DNA from: Thermanaerosceptrum fracticalcis | Lineage (GTDB): Bacteria; Bacillota; Peptococcia; DRI-13 | Assembly (NCBI RefSeq): GCF_000746025.2 | Contig: NZ_CP045798.1 | Span: 1,040,501-1,104,500, forward strand | Direction: 5' to 3' | DNA: 64,000 bases | In this document: positions 9,430 to 18,063 of the stretch, piece after piece | Position numbering within the stretch: position 1 is the stretch's first letter | Layout of the letters: each line of letters begins with the position of its first letter | Translations under genes and position numbers: made by a program | Notes under the pieces: generated by a model | What the model saw: only the letters and a program-made list of their open reading frames with translations | Databases searched by the model: none | What the model was told of the DNA's origin: nothing

Positions 9430-10716
9430 AGCATAATAAATTTGTTTTTTTTCCAAGATTTCCAACAAAGTCTGCTCCGTAGGGATAACACCTTCCCGCT
9501 GTAGTACTCTAAGAAAGGCATTCACCACTTGTGGGTCAAACTGGGTTCCTTTATTTTTGATGAGTTCGATTACGGCCTTCTCGAGAGAAAGGGCTTTCCG
9601 GTAGGGCCTGTCTGTTGTCATGGCATCCCAGGCATCGGCCACACCCAAAATACGGGAACCAATAAATATATTCTCACCCACAACCTGGTCGTTATAGCCT
9701 CGTTTGTCACCGTTATAGTAAAGATGATGTTGTCTGGCCATAGACGCGACAGTTTCCATTCCTTCCATACCTAACAAGATCTGTTCACCAAAGGTGGTAT
9801 GGTTCTTTATCAGTTCAAATTCATCCGAATCTAATTTTCCCTGTTTATTCAAAATGGTATCAGGTACGCCAACCTTACCAACATCATGCATAAGTCCACC
9901 CATTTCAATCATTTCCACTTCTTTGGGCGCTAACCCCATTTCCTGCGCTATTTTACGGGACCACACCGCCACACGGCTGGAGTGACCATGGGTATAAGGG
10001 TCCCGTAATTCCAAGGCCGTCATCAGAACTTTAACAGTCTGGACAAAACGTGCTTGCATGGTACGAAGATTAAGACTGGCCTGATATAAAATTGTCCGCA
10101 AAAAAATAATAAGCACAATGACTAATAAGCTGCCCAGCCAACCGTATGAAAGCACTAACCCGGCGAAAGTGAGCCCTCCGATTCCCAAAATGGCGCTGTG
10201 GGCAACGGTATCCTTGTTTAACTCCAACCAAGTTAGCCAAAGGGGCAGTCGCTGTGATAAAGATAGAATCCAGGAAACCAGGAGCGTATTAGGAAGCATA
10301 TAGGCAACCGGCATGATTAAGGCATGGGCCGTCAAAAGCCCTGCTTGTCCACCCACTGCTGTAAACACATAATACGTAACAGCAGAGGAAATGATGGTTT
10401 GCGCTGTATTAAAGCAAGTTTTAATAAGGGGACGTTTCTGAATAAGGCCATAAACAATCCCCCCGATTACCAGGCCGATAAGTGTTACCTTTAACCCCGC
10501 AATTAATAAGGCGGCAATTTGCAATGAACTGCTTACCGTCATATCGCCGTCTTGGTTAATGTTTAGTGGGTATAATTCGGCCAGGATAAACAATAAAGCA
10601 AACAGTAACTGCCAGATAATATTCATTGAGTCAATCAAGGGACCCCTGAGGCTGTAAAAAATGATAGCCGCAGCAACAATGTCAATTCCAATTACGAAAG
10701 GCCAAAGATGCCTCAT
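9412..10716 (-). CDS. Membrane-anchored HD-GYP-type phosphohydrolase
   Basis: About 434 aa from ATG 10716 (AGAGGTGGGATTT upstream; a GTG 9 nt further up is less likely). About 200 N-terminal residues form roughly six hydrophobic helices. A C-terminal HD domain (about 225-400) shows HGHSSRVAVWS, GGLMHDVGKVG (HD pair), NHTTFGEQIL and ARQHHLYYNGDKRGY. HD-GYP proteins degrade cyclic di-GMP or related nucleotides; the exact GYP triad is not intact (the visible stretch is DKRGYN), so activity is likely but substrate uncertain. It is the last gene after a DUF5317 gene and a micro-ORF, and ends in its own terminator. Confidence 0.88.
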   Translation of the reverse strand: MRHLWPFVIGIDIVAAAIIFYSLRGPLIDSMNIIWQLLFALLFILAELYPLNINQDGDMTVSSSLQIAALLIAGLKVTLIGLVIGGIVYGLIQKRPLIKTCFNTAQTIISSAVTYYVFTAVGGQAGLLTAHALIMPVAYMLPNTLLVSWILSLSQRLPLWLTWLELNKDTVAHSAILGIGGLTFAGLVLSYGWLGSLLVIVLIIFLRTILYQASLNLRTMQARFVQTVKVLMTALELRDPYTHGHSSRVAVWSRKIAQEMGLAPKEVEMIEMGGLMHDVGKVGVPDTILNKQGKLDSDEFELIKNHTTFGEQILLGMEGMETVASMARQHHLYYNGDKRGYNDQVVGENIFIGSRILGVADAWDAMTTDRPYRKALSLEKAVIELIKNKGTQFDPQVVNAFLRVLQREGVIPTEQTLLEILEKKQIYYAPTQAK

Positions 10717-10824
10717 AAATCCCACCTCTTTTCGGACAAAACCAGAGAGTATTGAGTATTTATACTAATTATAGACAAAAATATTGCATCTTTTGGTAGT
10801 TCATTGGGATTGCCCGTTTCGAAT

Positions 10825-10888
10825 GTGGCAGCTCTCATTTTAAAATAATGAGGATTCCAGGATGCCAAGGTCAGAATGAGGCTGCCAC
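10825..10888. repeat. Long inverted repeat between micro-ORF and HD-GYP gene
   Basis: Arms at 10825-10838 and 10876-10888 (GTGGCAGC...GCTGCCAC extended by CTCAT/ATGAG with one bulge) can fold in RNA around a loop of about 37 nt. It starts just beyond the stop of the 25-aa ORF and about 110 nt before the HD-GYP start. No T-run follows, so it is not a standard terminator; an mRNA-processing or attenuation role is possible. Confidence 0.55.
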
Positions 10889-10908
10889 ATCACTTATACC
10901 ATTTCCAG

Positions 10909-10986
10909 TTACCAGCGCCAGCCGGAAGCGGCTGTCATCAGCATGGATACTAAAGCTGTCAATACGACCATCCAGCGAACCATCAT
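10909..10986 (-). CDS. 25-aa hydrophobic micro-protein with consensus ribosome site
   Basis: AAGGAGGTGTGGA directly precedes ATGATG at 10986. The 25 codons end in TAA and read MMVRWMVVLTALVSMLMTAA plus a GWRW end. The product would be one membrane-spanning helix with an Arg near the N-terminus and aromatic residues at the C-terminus. The ribosome site is among the best in the window, which argues for real translation. It lies between DUF5317 and HD-GYP genes on the same strand, so a membrane partner of one of them, or a leader peptide controlling the HD-GYP gene together with the following hairpin, are the two obvious ideas. Confidence 0.6.
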   Translation of the reverse strand: MMVRWMVVLTALVSMLMTAASGWRW

Positions 10987-11066
10987 TCCACACCTCCTTC
11001 AAACAAAAAATGTTTGGGTTAATACAATCGGAATATTCCGTATTTATAGGACCTAAGAATCTCGTT

Positions 11067-11624
11067 TTAATCGGCTGTGGCCGCACTCTTCCTCTCTAAC
11101 ATACCCTTAATGATAATTCTAATTATCCCTGCAAAAAGTATTACATCACCGATGGAAAGTACTCTGGGAAAGGGGTAAGGGGGGGGCAGTGGTATAATAT
11201 CAGCCAGTAAGACCAGCTTTGTGGCAGACCCAATAATTACGTGACGGGCGCTTATATCTGAAAGGAGTTCAGGCAGATAATCTGATTGACCTGAAATCAC
11301 TGCCGCCCACTGAGAGACAGGCATTCGTCCGCCATTTGCCGCCATCACAAGAAAATTTAAGAAAAGACCGATTAAACTTAACTTGACGCCGGGAATATGC
11401 CTGTTAGCCCATAATAACAACATCATTAAGGCACCAGCAAACATAATTAACGATTTATAAAGGAACTGTCTTTCCGGAGTTTGAGTAAACTGCATGCTGG
11501 CTTCGATGACTCCCAGGAGTATAAACCAGCCTGTCCCCCTTAAGGGTAACCGTCCCAAGTTCTTAATTCTTCCTCCCATTAGTAATCCCATTAACAAACC
11601 GAGCACTACAATATCGATGTACAC
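11067..11624 (-). CDS. DUF5317 family membrane protein
   Basis: About 185 aa from GTG 11624, chosen because AGGAGGCGTCAA precedes it. At least four hydrophobic helices are visible (VVLGLLMGLLMGG, GWFILLGVIEAS, LIMFAGALMMLLL, LSLIGLFLNFLVMA), followed by the conserved-looking NGGRMPVS and a terminal helix (ILFAGIIRIIIKGML). The pattern matches DUF5317, whose function is unknown. It heads a unit with the micro-ORF and the HD-GYP gene. A weak promoter with TATACT as -10 may lie about 60 bp upstream. Confidence 0.75.
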   Translation of the reverse strand: MYIDIVVLGLLMGLLMGGRIKNLGRLPLRGTGWFILLGVIEASMQFTQTPERQFLYKSLIMFAGALMMLLLWANRHIPGVKLSLIGLFLNFLVMAANGGRMPVSQWAAVISGQSDYLPELLSDISARHVIIGSATKLVLLADIIPLPPPYPFPRVLSIGDVILFAGIIRIIIKGMLERKSAATAD

Positions 11625-11973
11625 TTGACGCCTCCTAAATTTATCACCACGAAATTTTATTAGTAATTTAGCTCTTCCTGGGAAACCCAATTTAAGTATA
11701 CTACTTTAATTTAGGCTCAATAAAAATATTCGCTAAGGTTTGCCAGTACCCTTTGGAGAAAATAGTAATTTTTGTTGATTAAAAATAAATTTTGTATCAA
11801 TTTACGCCCTATTCTGTAATAACATTTAGGTTTTCAACATGTTTTTGCATGTTTATTATCTCTGGTTTTATTTAACGCTTTACAAAAAAACGTTCTCATA
11901 TTTTGGGTTACTGATAAATTCAATATATTCTACTGAATCTTAGGGTTTAACCCCTTTGTTCAATGCAAGTAGT

Positions 11974-12660
11974 CTAATCTAAAGTAATTACACTAATTTT
12001 ATTTTTAAAGCGCCGCAAGATACTGTAAAATGTGCGGCCAAAAGTTAAAGAGAAACCAATATTACCAAGGGCATGTAAAGTATCAAAAGGAAAACTGGCA
12101 AGATAAGTAGCCATAAAGGTTTTCAGTGTTAAGGGATAGACAAAGCCAACCCAGTGCCATATATTCATAATCCAGCCAAAAAGATAGCCCCAGAAAGCTC
12201 CAAGAATGATAAAATTTCTTAGATTAAACTCTTTTTCTTTTTTGGCTAGAAGGGCAGCTGTCACTCCACACAAGCCCCAGCAAACCATCTGCCAGGGTGT
12301 CCAGGGCCCCTGCCCTAAAAAGAAATTAGAAACCAGTGCAGCCAGAGCTCCTACCATAAAACCTGTCTGAACTCCAAAAACATAACCAGTAATCATTACG
12401 ATAAAAGTGGTGGGTTGCACACTCATAATTATCGCAAAAGGGATCCTGGAAACTGCGGCTAAGGCTGCCATGGTCGCTACTAGTGCAACTTCCTTGGCAG
12501 AGACCTCCTTTTGTTCAAAGCGCCAGAAAAAAGCAAGCAAAGCCAACGCTAGTATCACCGCAGAAAGAACTGCCCAATTGATATTGTCTAAAGAGATAAT
12601 ACTAATGCCCAAGAGAGAAACAACAACAAGAATTACGATTAGCCAAAAGTTTTTTTTCAT
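11974..12660 (-). CDS. ECF transporter S component, probably corrinoid-specific
   Basis: A 228-aa membrane protein with six to seven hydrophobic segments. The stretch from about residue 55 (VALVATMAALAAVSRIPFA, then TTFIVMITGYVFG, GFMVGALAALVSNFF) has the S-component look, including the small-residue helix (ALAA) that packs on EcfT. Substrate specificity cannot be read directly. Cobalamin or another corrinoid is inferred because it is the last gene of an operon under a cobalamin riboswitch that also encodes EcfT, EcfA and DUF4430 proteins. It would bind the substrate in the membrane for ATP-driven import. The first about 45 residues form two extra helices not typical of minimal S components. 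Confidence 0.85.
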   Translation of the reverse strand: MKKNFWLIVILVVVSLLGISIISLDNINWAVLSAVILALALLAFFWRFEQKEVSAKEVALVATMAALAAVSRIPFAIIMSVQPTTFIVMITGYVFGVQTGFMVGALAALVSNFFLGQGPWTPWQMVCWGLCGVTAALLAKKEKEFNLRNFIILGAFWGYLFGWIMNIWHWVGFVYPLTLKTFMATYLASFPFDTLHALGNIGFSLTFGRTFYSILRRFKNKISVITLD

Positions 12661-12723
12661 TGTACATGCCCCTAAAACTATGAAACTTTTAGTTGAGCTT
12701 AACTGCTTAGTGATTTACTTAGC

Positions 12724-14253
12724 TTACTGGTTTTTTGTCAGGCTTCTTAGTTTTGCAATACTATAGGCGCACTGGGCTCGGGTGACATAATTCTTATGGT
12801 CAAAGCTTGGATATAACAATCCTTTTTCCAAGGCCATGTCTACACTCCCAGAATACCAGTAAGGACCTGCTTTAATTAGAATCTGCTCATCTAAAGGGAG
12901 TGCTCTCACAAGCATAGCAGCAAGTTCTGCGCCTGTAATTTTCCCCTCAGGATCAAAGGTTTCCGGCGTTTTCCCTTTAACAAATCCTTGGTCATAGGCT
13001 ATGGAGATGACTGTATGAGCCCAGTGCTCCATAGGAACATCCTTAAAATGCCGGGCAGAATTACTTTCTAAGGCAGCAAGCCCTAGCCCATAAACCATAA
13101 ATTTGGTAAATTCAGCCCTGGTTACAGGGTTTTCCGGTCGAAAAGTACCATCAGGGTATCCACCCAAAACTTTAGCCTGGATTAACTCCATTATAGGATT
13201 ATAAGCCCAATAGTGTTTATCCAGATCGGTAAAGGGATACTTTTGTGCACCCTCAGAGTTTTGTAAAAAATCTATATTTACTGGAAAAGGTCTCTGTGCC
13301 AAAGCCATTATAGCATACGCAGTCATCAGTACTGGCGAAGAGACAACATCCTTCATCCAGCTAAAAGACCCGTCACTGTTTTGTAAACTTAATAAATGGG
13401 CTACAGGGTTCTTTCCATTGGCTTGCCAACCAACACTAAAAGGGTCTTCTCCAACAGCTACAAGCCCTTGGATTACCCAGGCATCAGTAGCCGCATTACT
13501 TCTTTGCCCTGTCCATACAAAACCGCCGTCGGCCTCCTGGCACTTTTTTAAATACTTAAGAGCCTTTTGTATGGCCGTAGAGTCTTGGGGATTTTCTCCC
13601 AATAACACAAGAGTCGTTATGGCAACTCCTGTATCATCCGGATCACTTTCCCCTCCAAGGGCCCAGCCAAATCCGCCATCCTCATTTTGCTGGGATAAAA
13701 GCCATTCCCTGGCTTTATCCTTATTAGGGATTTCCCGTCCTGCAGAAGCCAAAGCAATAATAGCCCACATATGGCTGTTTACAAGTTCTAGTTCCCCTAA
13801 GTCTGGTTGAGCAAATTGCCCATTGTCCCGCTGAAAGGAAATGATTTTTTCAGCCAAATCGATGCCATTGAATTCAGCCCCACACTTACTTGCCGTTAAA
13901 GCTAACAAAGTCCTGGCATAATCATTCGTGGCTTCAAGAAGATTACTTCCTGTATTAAGATAATCTAATGGATTTCGGCCACCTTTCATCCATTTGTTGC
14001 TTTTTACATCTTCTCCTGCAGCCCTTAGGGCCATTATTACCCAAGCCGTTATACCCATACTGCTTTTACGGCCTTTCTCACTCGGAAAACCACCATCGGA
14101 ATTTTGCACAGCAGCCAAATAAGCAACAGCTTTTTTAATATTCTCTGCTACCTGTTTGTCAGCAGATCCCGAAGCGGCTATAACCGGGTTAGTCATTAGA
14201 AGCAGGAAAACCAGTAGTAAACTAACAATATATTTTATTTTGCTTTTAACCAT
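12724..14253 (-). CDS. SLH-anchored alpha/alpha-barrel (prenyltransferase-repeat) surface protein
   Basis: A 509-aa exported protein. A signal peptide (IVSLLLVFLLLMTNPVIAA) is followed by repeats of the squalene-cyclase/prenyltransferase type across about residues 33-335 (AVQNSDGGFPSE, SQQNEDGGFGWA, CQEADGGFVWT, SLQNSDGSFSWM). This alpha6/alpha6 barrel is also the fold of the N-terminal domain of intrinsic factor and transcobalamin. Three SLH domains follow (about 345-509; GYPDGTFRPENPVTRAEF is typical) and attach the protein to cell-wall polysaccharide. No enzyme residues stand out. In this riboswitch-controlled operon it probably binds or hands over corrinoids at the cell surface. Confidence 0.85.
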   Translation of the reverse strand: MVKSKIKYIVSLLLVFLLLMTNPVIAASGSADKQVAENIKKAVAYLAAVQNSDGGFPSEKGRKSSMGITAWVIMALRAAGEDVKSNKWMKGGRNPLDYLNTGSNLLEATNDYARTLLALTASKCGAEFNGIDLAEKIISFQRDNGQFAQPDLGELELVNSHMWAIIALASAGREIPNKDKAREWLLSQQNEDGGFGWALGGESDPDDTGVAITTLVLLGENPQDSTAIQKALKYLKKCQEADGGFVWTGQRSNAATDAWVIQGLVAVGEDPFSVGWQANGKNPVAHLLSLQNSDGSFSWMKDVVSSPVLMTAYAIMALAQRPFPVNIDFLQNSEGAQKYPFTDLDKHYWAYNPIMELIQAKVLGGYPDGTFRPENPVTRAEFTKFMVYGLGLAALESNSARHFKDVPMEHWAHTVISIAYDQGFVKGKTPETFDPEGKITGAELAAMLVRALPLDEQILIKAGPYWYSGSVDMALEKGLLYPSFDHKNYVTRAQCAYSIAKLRSLTKNQ

Positions 14254-14279
14254 AAGGTTCTGCCTCCTTGCTTCAAAAC

Positions 14280-15962
14280 TTAATATAAATTTCTCGCAGC
14301 AATGATAAGCCTTTTTAAAGCCTGCTCTCCTTCCCTAAGAGTTACTACTGTATCATCGAATTTGTTAAATAATTTACTAACCTGGGGCGAATAAAAAGTA
14401 GACTGGGTCAACATCTCATACTTACTGCCCCTGGCTATAATAGTACCCTGGGTCATTAAAACAACTTCTTGGGCAAATTCTGCCGCAAATTCTACATCAT
14501 GGGTCACTACCAAAAGGGCTTTACCTTCTTTTTGTAATTCTAATAATAATTGACCAAGGTTATTCTTTAATTCATAATCTAGACCTCTGGTTGGTTCATC
14601 CAGAAGGATAAGCTGAGGCTCGGCTACCAATACAGAAGCTAAAGCTACTCTCTGTCTTTCACCAGAGCTTAAATCCCTGGGGTTTGACATGGCATACCTG
14701 GTTAAATCTAACCTTTCCAGCCATTTATCAATCTTACCATTATCCTTTAAACAAAGGTTTTGTAAGGTAAAAGCCAGCTCTTCCCTAACTGTCGGCAAAA
14801 AAAGATAGTCGTTGGGATTCTGAGATAAATAACCCACTATCCCCGCCAGCTGTTCTACACTTGTTTCGCGGATATCCTGGTGTAAAATTTTTATTTTTCC
14901 CCTTGTAGGTTTTAGTAGACCCCTGATGTTTTTTAATAAAGTAGTCTTCCCGGCAGCATTCTCTCCCATTAAAACAATCAGGTCTCCTGGATAAATTTTG
15001 AAATTAATATTTTGTAAAGCTTCGGTGCCGTTTTCGTAGGCAAACCACATTTTTTCAATTTCTACCAAAGGTTCTTTCTTGCCTGAGCTAACAGTTCTAG
15101 GGTTACTCTCTTCTTTTTTAAATTCTTGGTTACTAACTGAAGAAACTGCTTTTAACAATTTTCTCCCTTCCTTAACTGTTAGGGGGATTTCTGAAAACCC
15201 AGCAACAGTAAAGAGCTTGGCCAAGGGCGGAATAAAGGGGCTCTTATTCTCTACAGCCCATTTGGCGATTTCTCCCCGATCAGTATGGTTATAAACAATC
15301 TGGCCCTGTTCCATTACTAAAAACCTGTCAGCCAGATGAAAACACCTTTCCAGCCTTTGTTCTATCAGAATAACCGTAATGCCGTTATCTTCATTCAATC
15401 TTCTAATGATGGTGAGTATTTCTTCTCCAGCCACTGGGTCCAGTTGGGAAGTGGGTTCGTCCAGGATTAAAATATCCGGCTGCATAGCCAGAATGGAAGC
15501 AAGGGCTACTTTTTGTTTTAACCCCCCTGATAATTCGGGAGTATTACTTTTTAGTAAAGGAGTTAAACTTAAAGCCTCCGCAACTTCCATAATCCTTCTT
15601 TTCATGAGGCTCTTGGGTAAGCCCAGATTTTCTAAGCCAAAGGCCAGTTCCTGTTCCACATTGGTCATGACAAGCTGGCTTTCAGGATCTTGAAATACCA
15701 TGCCAACCTTTTGTACAAGGCTCTCTCTACCCATCTGCCTTAACTCAACACCAGCAATACTAACACTGCCGCCATATTTCCCGCCATAAAAGTCAGGTAT
15801 AAGTCCAGCTAAAGCCCTGACCAAAGAAGACTTTCCACTGCCGGAACCGCCTACTATCAGTACAAATTCTCCCTCATTGATAGAAAGATTTATCTTATCT
15901 AGCGCTGGCTTATCCGTTTCTGGATAATAGTAAGTCAAATCCTTGACTTCAACAAGGGCCAT
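14280..15962 (-). CDS. ECF transporter ATPase with two fused ABC domains (EcfA-A')
   Basis: About 560 aa. ATG 15962 is preferred (GGGGGTGGAAAA upstream). Domain one (about 1-240) has Walker A GGSGSGKSS, signature LSGGLKQKVALAS and Walker B ILILDEPTSQLDP. Domain two (about 300-530) has GENAAGKTT, LSSGERQRVALAS and LILLDEPTRGLDY. Both sites look intact. It energises the EcfT/S-component complex from the cytoplasm. The frame overlaps the end of ecfT by 28 nt, a sign of translational coupling. In many species EcfA1 and EcfA2 are separate; here they are one chain, as in dedicated (group I-like) ECF systems. Confidence 0.93.
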   Translation of the reverse strand: MALVEVKDLTYYYPETDKPALDKINLSINEGEFVLIVGGSGSGKSSLVRALAGLIPDFYGGKYGGSVSIAGVELRQMGRESLVQKVGMVFQDPESQLVMTNVEQELAFGLENLGLPKSLMKRRIMEVAEALSLTPLLKSNTPELSGGLKQKVALASILAMQPDILILDEPTSQLDPVAGEEILTIIRRLNEDNGITVILIEQRLERCFHLADRFLVMEQGQIVYNHTDRGEIAKWAVENKSPFIPPLAKLFTVAGFSEIPLTVKEGRKLLKAVSSVSNQEFKKEESNPRTVSSGKKEPLVEIEKMWFAYENGTEALQNINFKIYPGDLIVLMGENAAGKTTLLKNIRGLLKPTRGKIKILHQDIRETSVEQLAGIVGYLSQNPNDYLFLPTVREELAFTLQNLCLKDNGKIDKWLERLDLTRYAMSNPRDLSSGERQRVALASVLVAEPQLILLDEPTRGLDYELKNNLGQLLLELQKEGKALLVVTHDVEFAAEFAQEVVLMTQGTIIARGSKYEMLTQSTFYSPQVSKLFNKFDDTVVTLREGEQALKRLIIAARNLY

Positions 15963-16849
15963 TTTTTCCACCCCCAGTTCAGACAGGCAGGAAATATGAA
16001 GAAGATACTCAGAAATCCAGCCATTACGATCTCTTGTAAATCTACTGGCTGTAACCTGGGATAATACCGGTAACTAGTCCAGCCGGCAAAGACTAACCAG
16101 GTTCCCATAATAATACCTATAGCAACAAAGGTAATAATCAGAATATCTCTAGGATGCCATAATTCCTCAGTATAATGGGACCTCTTGCCCAAACCATATC
16201 CTCTGACCTGCATGGATTCAGCAAGCTGAAAAGACCTTTCCAGACTGGACAAAAGCATAATGTTAATGACAGGCACAAGTTTTTTAAGTTTTTTCTGCCA
16301 ATGATTTTCCTGAAAGTTTACTCCCCGGCAGCGCTGCACTTCCATAATTCTTTGAAAATCACTGGTCATTAAAGGGAACAAGCGAGTTGCAAGACTCAAT
16401 GCCAGTACTGTTTTGTTGCCCCACTTGCCTAAAAGCTTTAAAACTTTATCGGGATGAACAGCATGTGTATATAGACAGAAAGCACTGATAATAACGAAAA
16501 ATCTCAACCCCATCCCTGCTCCATAGCACAGAGCCTCCAAAGTTATTCTAATCTTCCCGATTCCCGGCATGACTGGCCCTACTAAGAGTACCGTAGTACC
16601 AGCTCTTACAAAAAGACAGTTTACCATTATAATAATTAAAATAAAGCCCAGGCTAAATTTGAGACAGGTTACCCACTCCCTGGTAATTTCTGCAGATACT
16701 ATAACCATACCCAGGGCCAGAAAAAGGGCCAAAAGAAAAACCGGATGGGAAAAAACCAAAGATAACAGGGCTATTGTAAAGATATAGAAAATTGAGGTTA
16801 AAGGATGGATTCTATAAATTAGATTATCTCTTTCTCTGTAAATAAACAT
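15935..16849 (-). CDS. ECF transporter T component (EcfT)
   Basis: A 304-aa membrane protein with five to six hydrophobic helices and two coupling-helix motifs with the Arg-Gly pairs typical of EcfT (EVQRCRGV and AESMQVRGYG, about residues 165-215) that dock on the ATPase. The conserved N-terminal phrase IHPLTSIFYI is also typical. It joins the double ABC protein to the S component. It lies 2 nt downstream of the DUF4430 lipoprotein gene and overlaps the ATPase gene, so the three are transcribed together. Confidence 0.92.
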   Translation of the reverse strand: MFIYRERDNLIYRIHPLTSIFYIFTIALLSLVFSHPVFLLALFLALGMVIVSAEITREWVTCLKFSLGFILIIIMVNCLFVRAGTTVLLVGPVMPGIGKIRITLEALCYGAGMGLRFFVIISAFCLYTHAVHPDKVLKLLGKWGNKTVLALSLATRLFPLMTSDFQRIMEVQRCRGVNFQENHWQKKLKKLVPVINIMLLSSLERSFQLAESMQVRGYGLGKRSHYTEELWHPRDILIITFVAIGIIMGTWLVFAGWTSYRYYPRLQPVDLQEIVMAGFLSIFFIFPACLNWGWKKWPLLKSRI

Positions 16850-16851
16850 CT

Positions 16852-17934
16852 TTAATCCCTCAACAAAGGTAGTCTAATAATCTCTCCGGGCAAAACAACA
16901 GCACTGTACATGCCCATAATTTTTTGGGGACACTTAACTAAAACATCTACAGCTTCCTCAAAACCTCTTCTATCCGTACCAGAAATAAGCCAAAGCGGAC
17001 TGTCATCACCGCTGCCTTCACCAGTAGCAACGATTACTCCGGCACTCCCCTGCAATTTCTTAACCCCTTCCCCCTGATAGTCCAATAATTCGATACTACT
17101 TTCTGTAAAGTGAATAAAGGTGCCATTTTTTTTGTAAGCATTGTTTAATTCTTTCATCCAGGCAATATCTTTTAGCTTCTCCCATTCGCCGATAAGGATA
17201 GTGGGGCCTTCTCTCTGCGTAAGCATTTCAGCATTAATCTCCTGTACATCAACTCTTAAAATACCGTAATCTTTCATGCTTTCTTTTAATTTTATAGCCA
17301 GCTCTGTTTCGCCAGAACCACACATGATGGTAGTCTTCTTAACTTGACCCCTAAAGCCGTGCAAAAATGGTTCAGGAAAACAGCCGACAACAGCAGGTAT
17401 ACCTTGAGACAGCTTCCAGGGATGATAATCCCACCAGATGATTTCACCCGGTTTGGGTTCGTAATCTAAAGCTCCAACGTCAGCAAAAATCCCGTTAACA
17501 TAGTAAAACCAATCTTTTCTTACACCTGATACCCCGCCAGTATCTGTCAATAAGCCATTAATACCGCTGACAAACCCACCTCCGTAAGAGGTCTTTACAT
17601 CAGCGCCGGCCAGAAGAAGGGCATCCATTACAGACATATTTTTTTTAAAATTAACTTTAACCTCTAAGAGTTTCTCTTTTCCAAAATCCTTAGTTACTAT
17701 TACTTCTATTTTTTCATTTTTAGCAGTTGTTACATTGTTTTCTCTGCCATGCTTCTCGCTTACAGGTATTTGGGCATTGGCAAGTTTTCCTTCATCCACA
17801 TTTGTGTTTACCGGTGCTTGAGTCTTTTCTTTTCCGTCAGTCAGCAAATTACGGTCTTGATTATGTTTATCGCACCCAGCAAGACACACTACCAAACCCA
17901 GCAGTAGGATGGCAAGAAGTACTGATCTTTTCAT
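16852..17934 (-). CDS. DUF4430 (transcobalamin-like) lipoprotein with extra C-terminal domain
   Basis: About 360 aa from ATG 17934 (GGAGGATTCT upstream). A lipoprotein signal ends in LAGC with Cys21 as the lipidated residue. About residues 95-185 form a DUF4430 domain: SVMDALLLAG, GGFVSGINGL, KDWFYYVNGIFADVGA and KPGEIIWWDYH. In Pfam/InterPro this domain is related to the C-terminal domain of transcobalamin. The remaining about 175 residues (from VVGCFPEPFLHG) look like an alpha/beta domain of no recognised family. It would sit on the outer face of the membrane and may pass the substrate to the ECF transporter encoded directly downstream. Confidence 0.88.
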   Translation of the reverse strand: MKRSVLLAILLLGLVVCLAGCDKHNQDRNLLTDGKEKTQAPVNTNVDEGKLANAQIPVSEKHGRENNVTTAKNEKIEVIVTKDFGKEKLLEVKVNFKKNMSVMDALLLAGADVKTSYGGGFVSGINGLLTDTGGVSGVRKDWFYYVNGIFADVGALDYEPKPGEIIWWDYHPWKLSQGIPAVVGCFPEPFLHGFRGQVKKTTIMCGSGETELAIKLKESMKDYGILRVDVQEINAEMLTQREGPTILIGEWEKLKDIAWMKELNNAYKKNGTFIHFTESSIELLDYQGEGVKKLQGSAGVIVATGEGSGDDSPLWLISGTDRRGFEEAVDVLVKCPQKIMGMYSAVVLPGEIIRLPLLRD

Positions 17935-17967
17935 AGAATCCTCCTCATAAACAGCCACAAAGTCATA

Positions 17968-18006
17968 GCACTGCCTGGCTGCTCCGCTATAGCAGCCAGG
18001 CAGTGC
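17968..18006. repeat. Perfect 16-bp intercistronic hairpin
   Basis: GCACTGCCTGGCTGCT (17968-17983) pairs perfectly with 17991-18006 across a 7-nt loop. It lies between the 865-aa surface-protein gene and the lipoprotein gene. No T-tract follows on the minus strand, so it is better read as an RNA-stabilising or processing hairpin, or a partial attenuator, than as a full terminator. It could allow the surface protein to be made in excess of the transporter. Confidence 0.7.
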
Positions 18007-18063
18007 AGACCTATAAATGATTACCAGTCTTTGGGTTCTTCACATCTGCTTTTATTTTTTTTA

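Noticed and set aside
10871-11086. 71-codon minus frame overlapping the micro-ORF
   Set aside because: It has no ribosome site at its start and passes through the strong ribosome site of the 25-aa frame in another phase, so the short frame is preferred.
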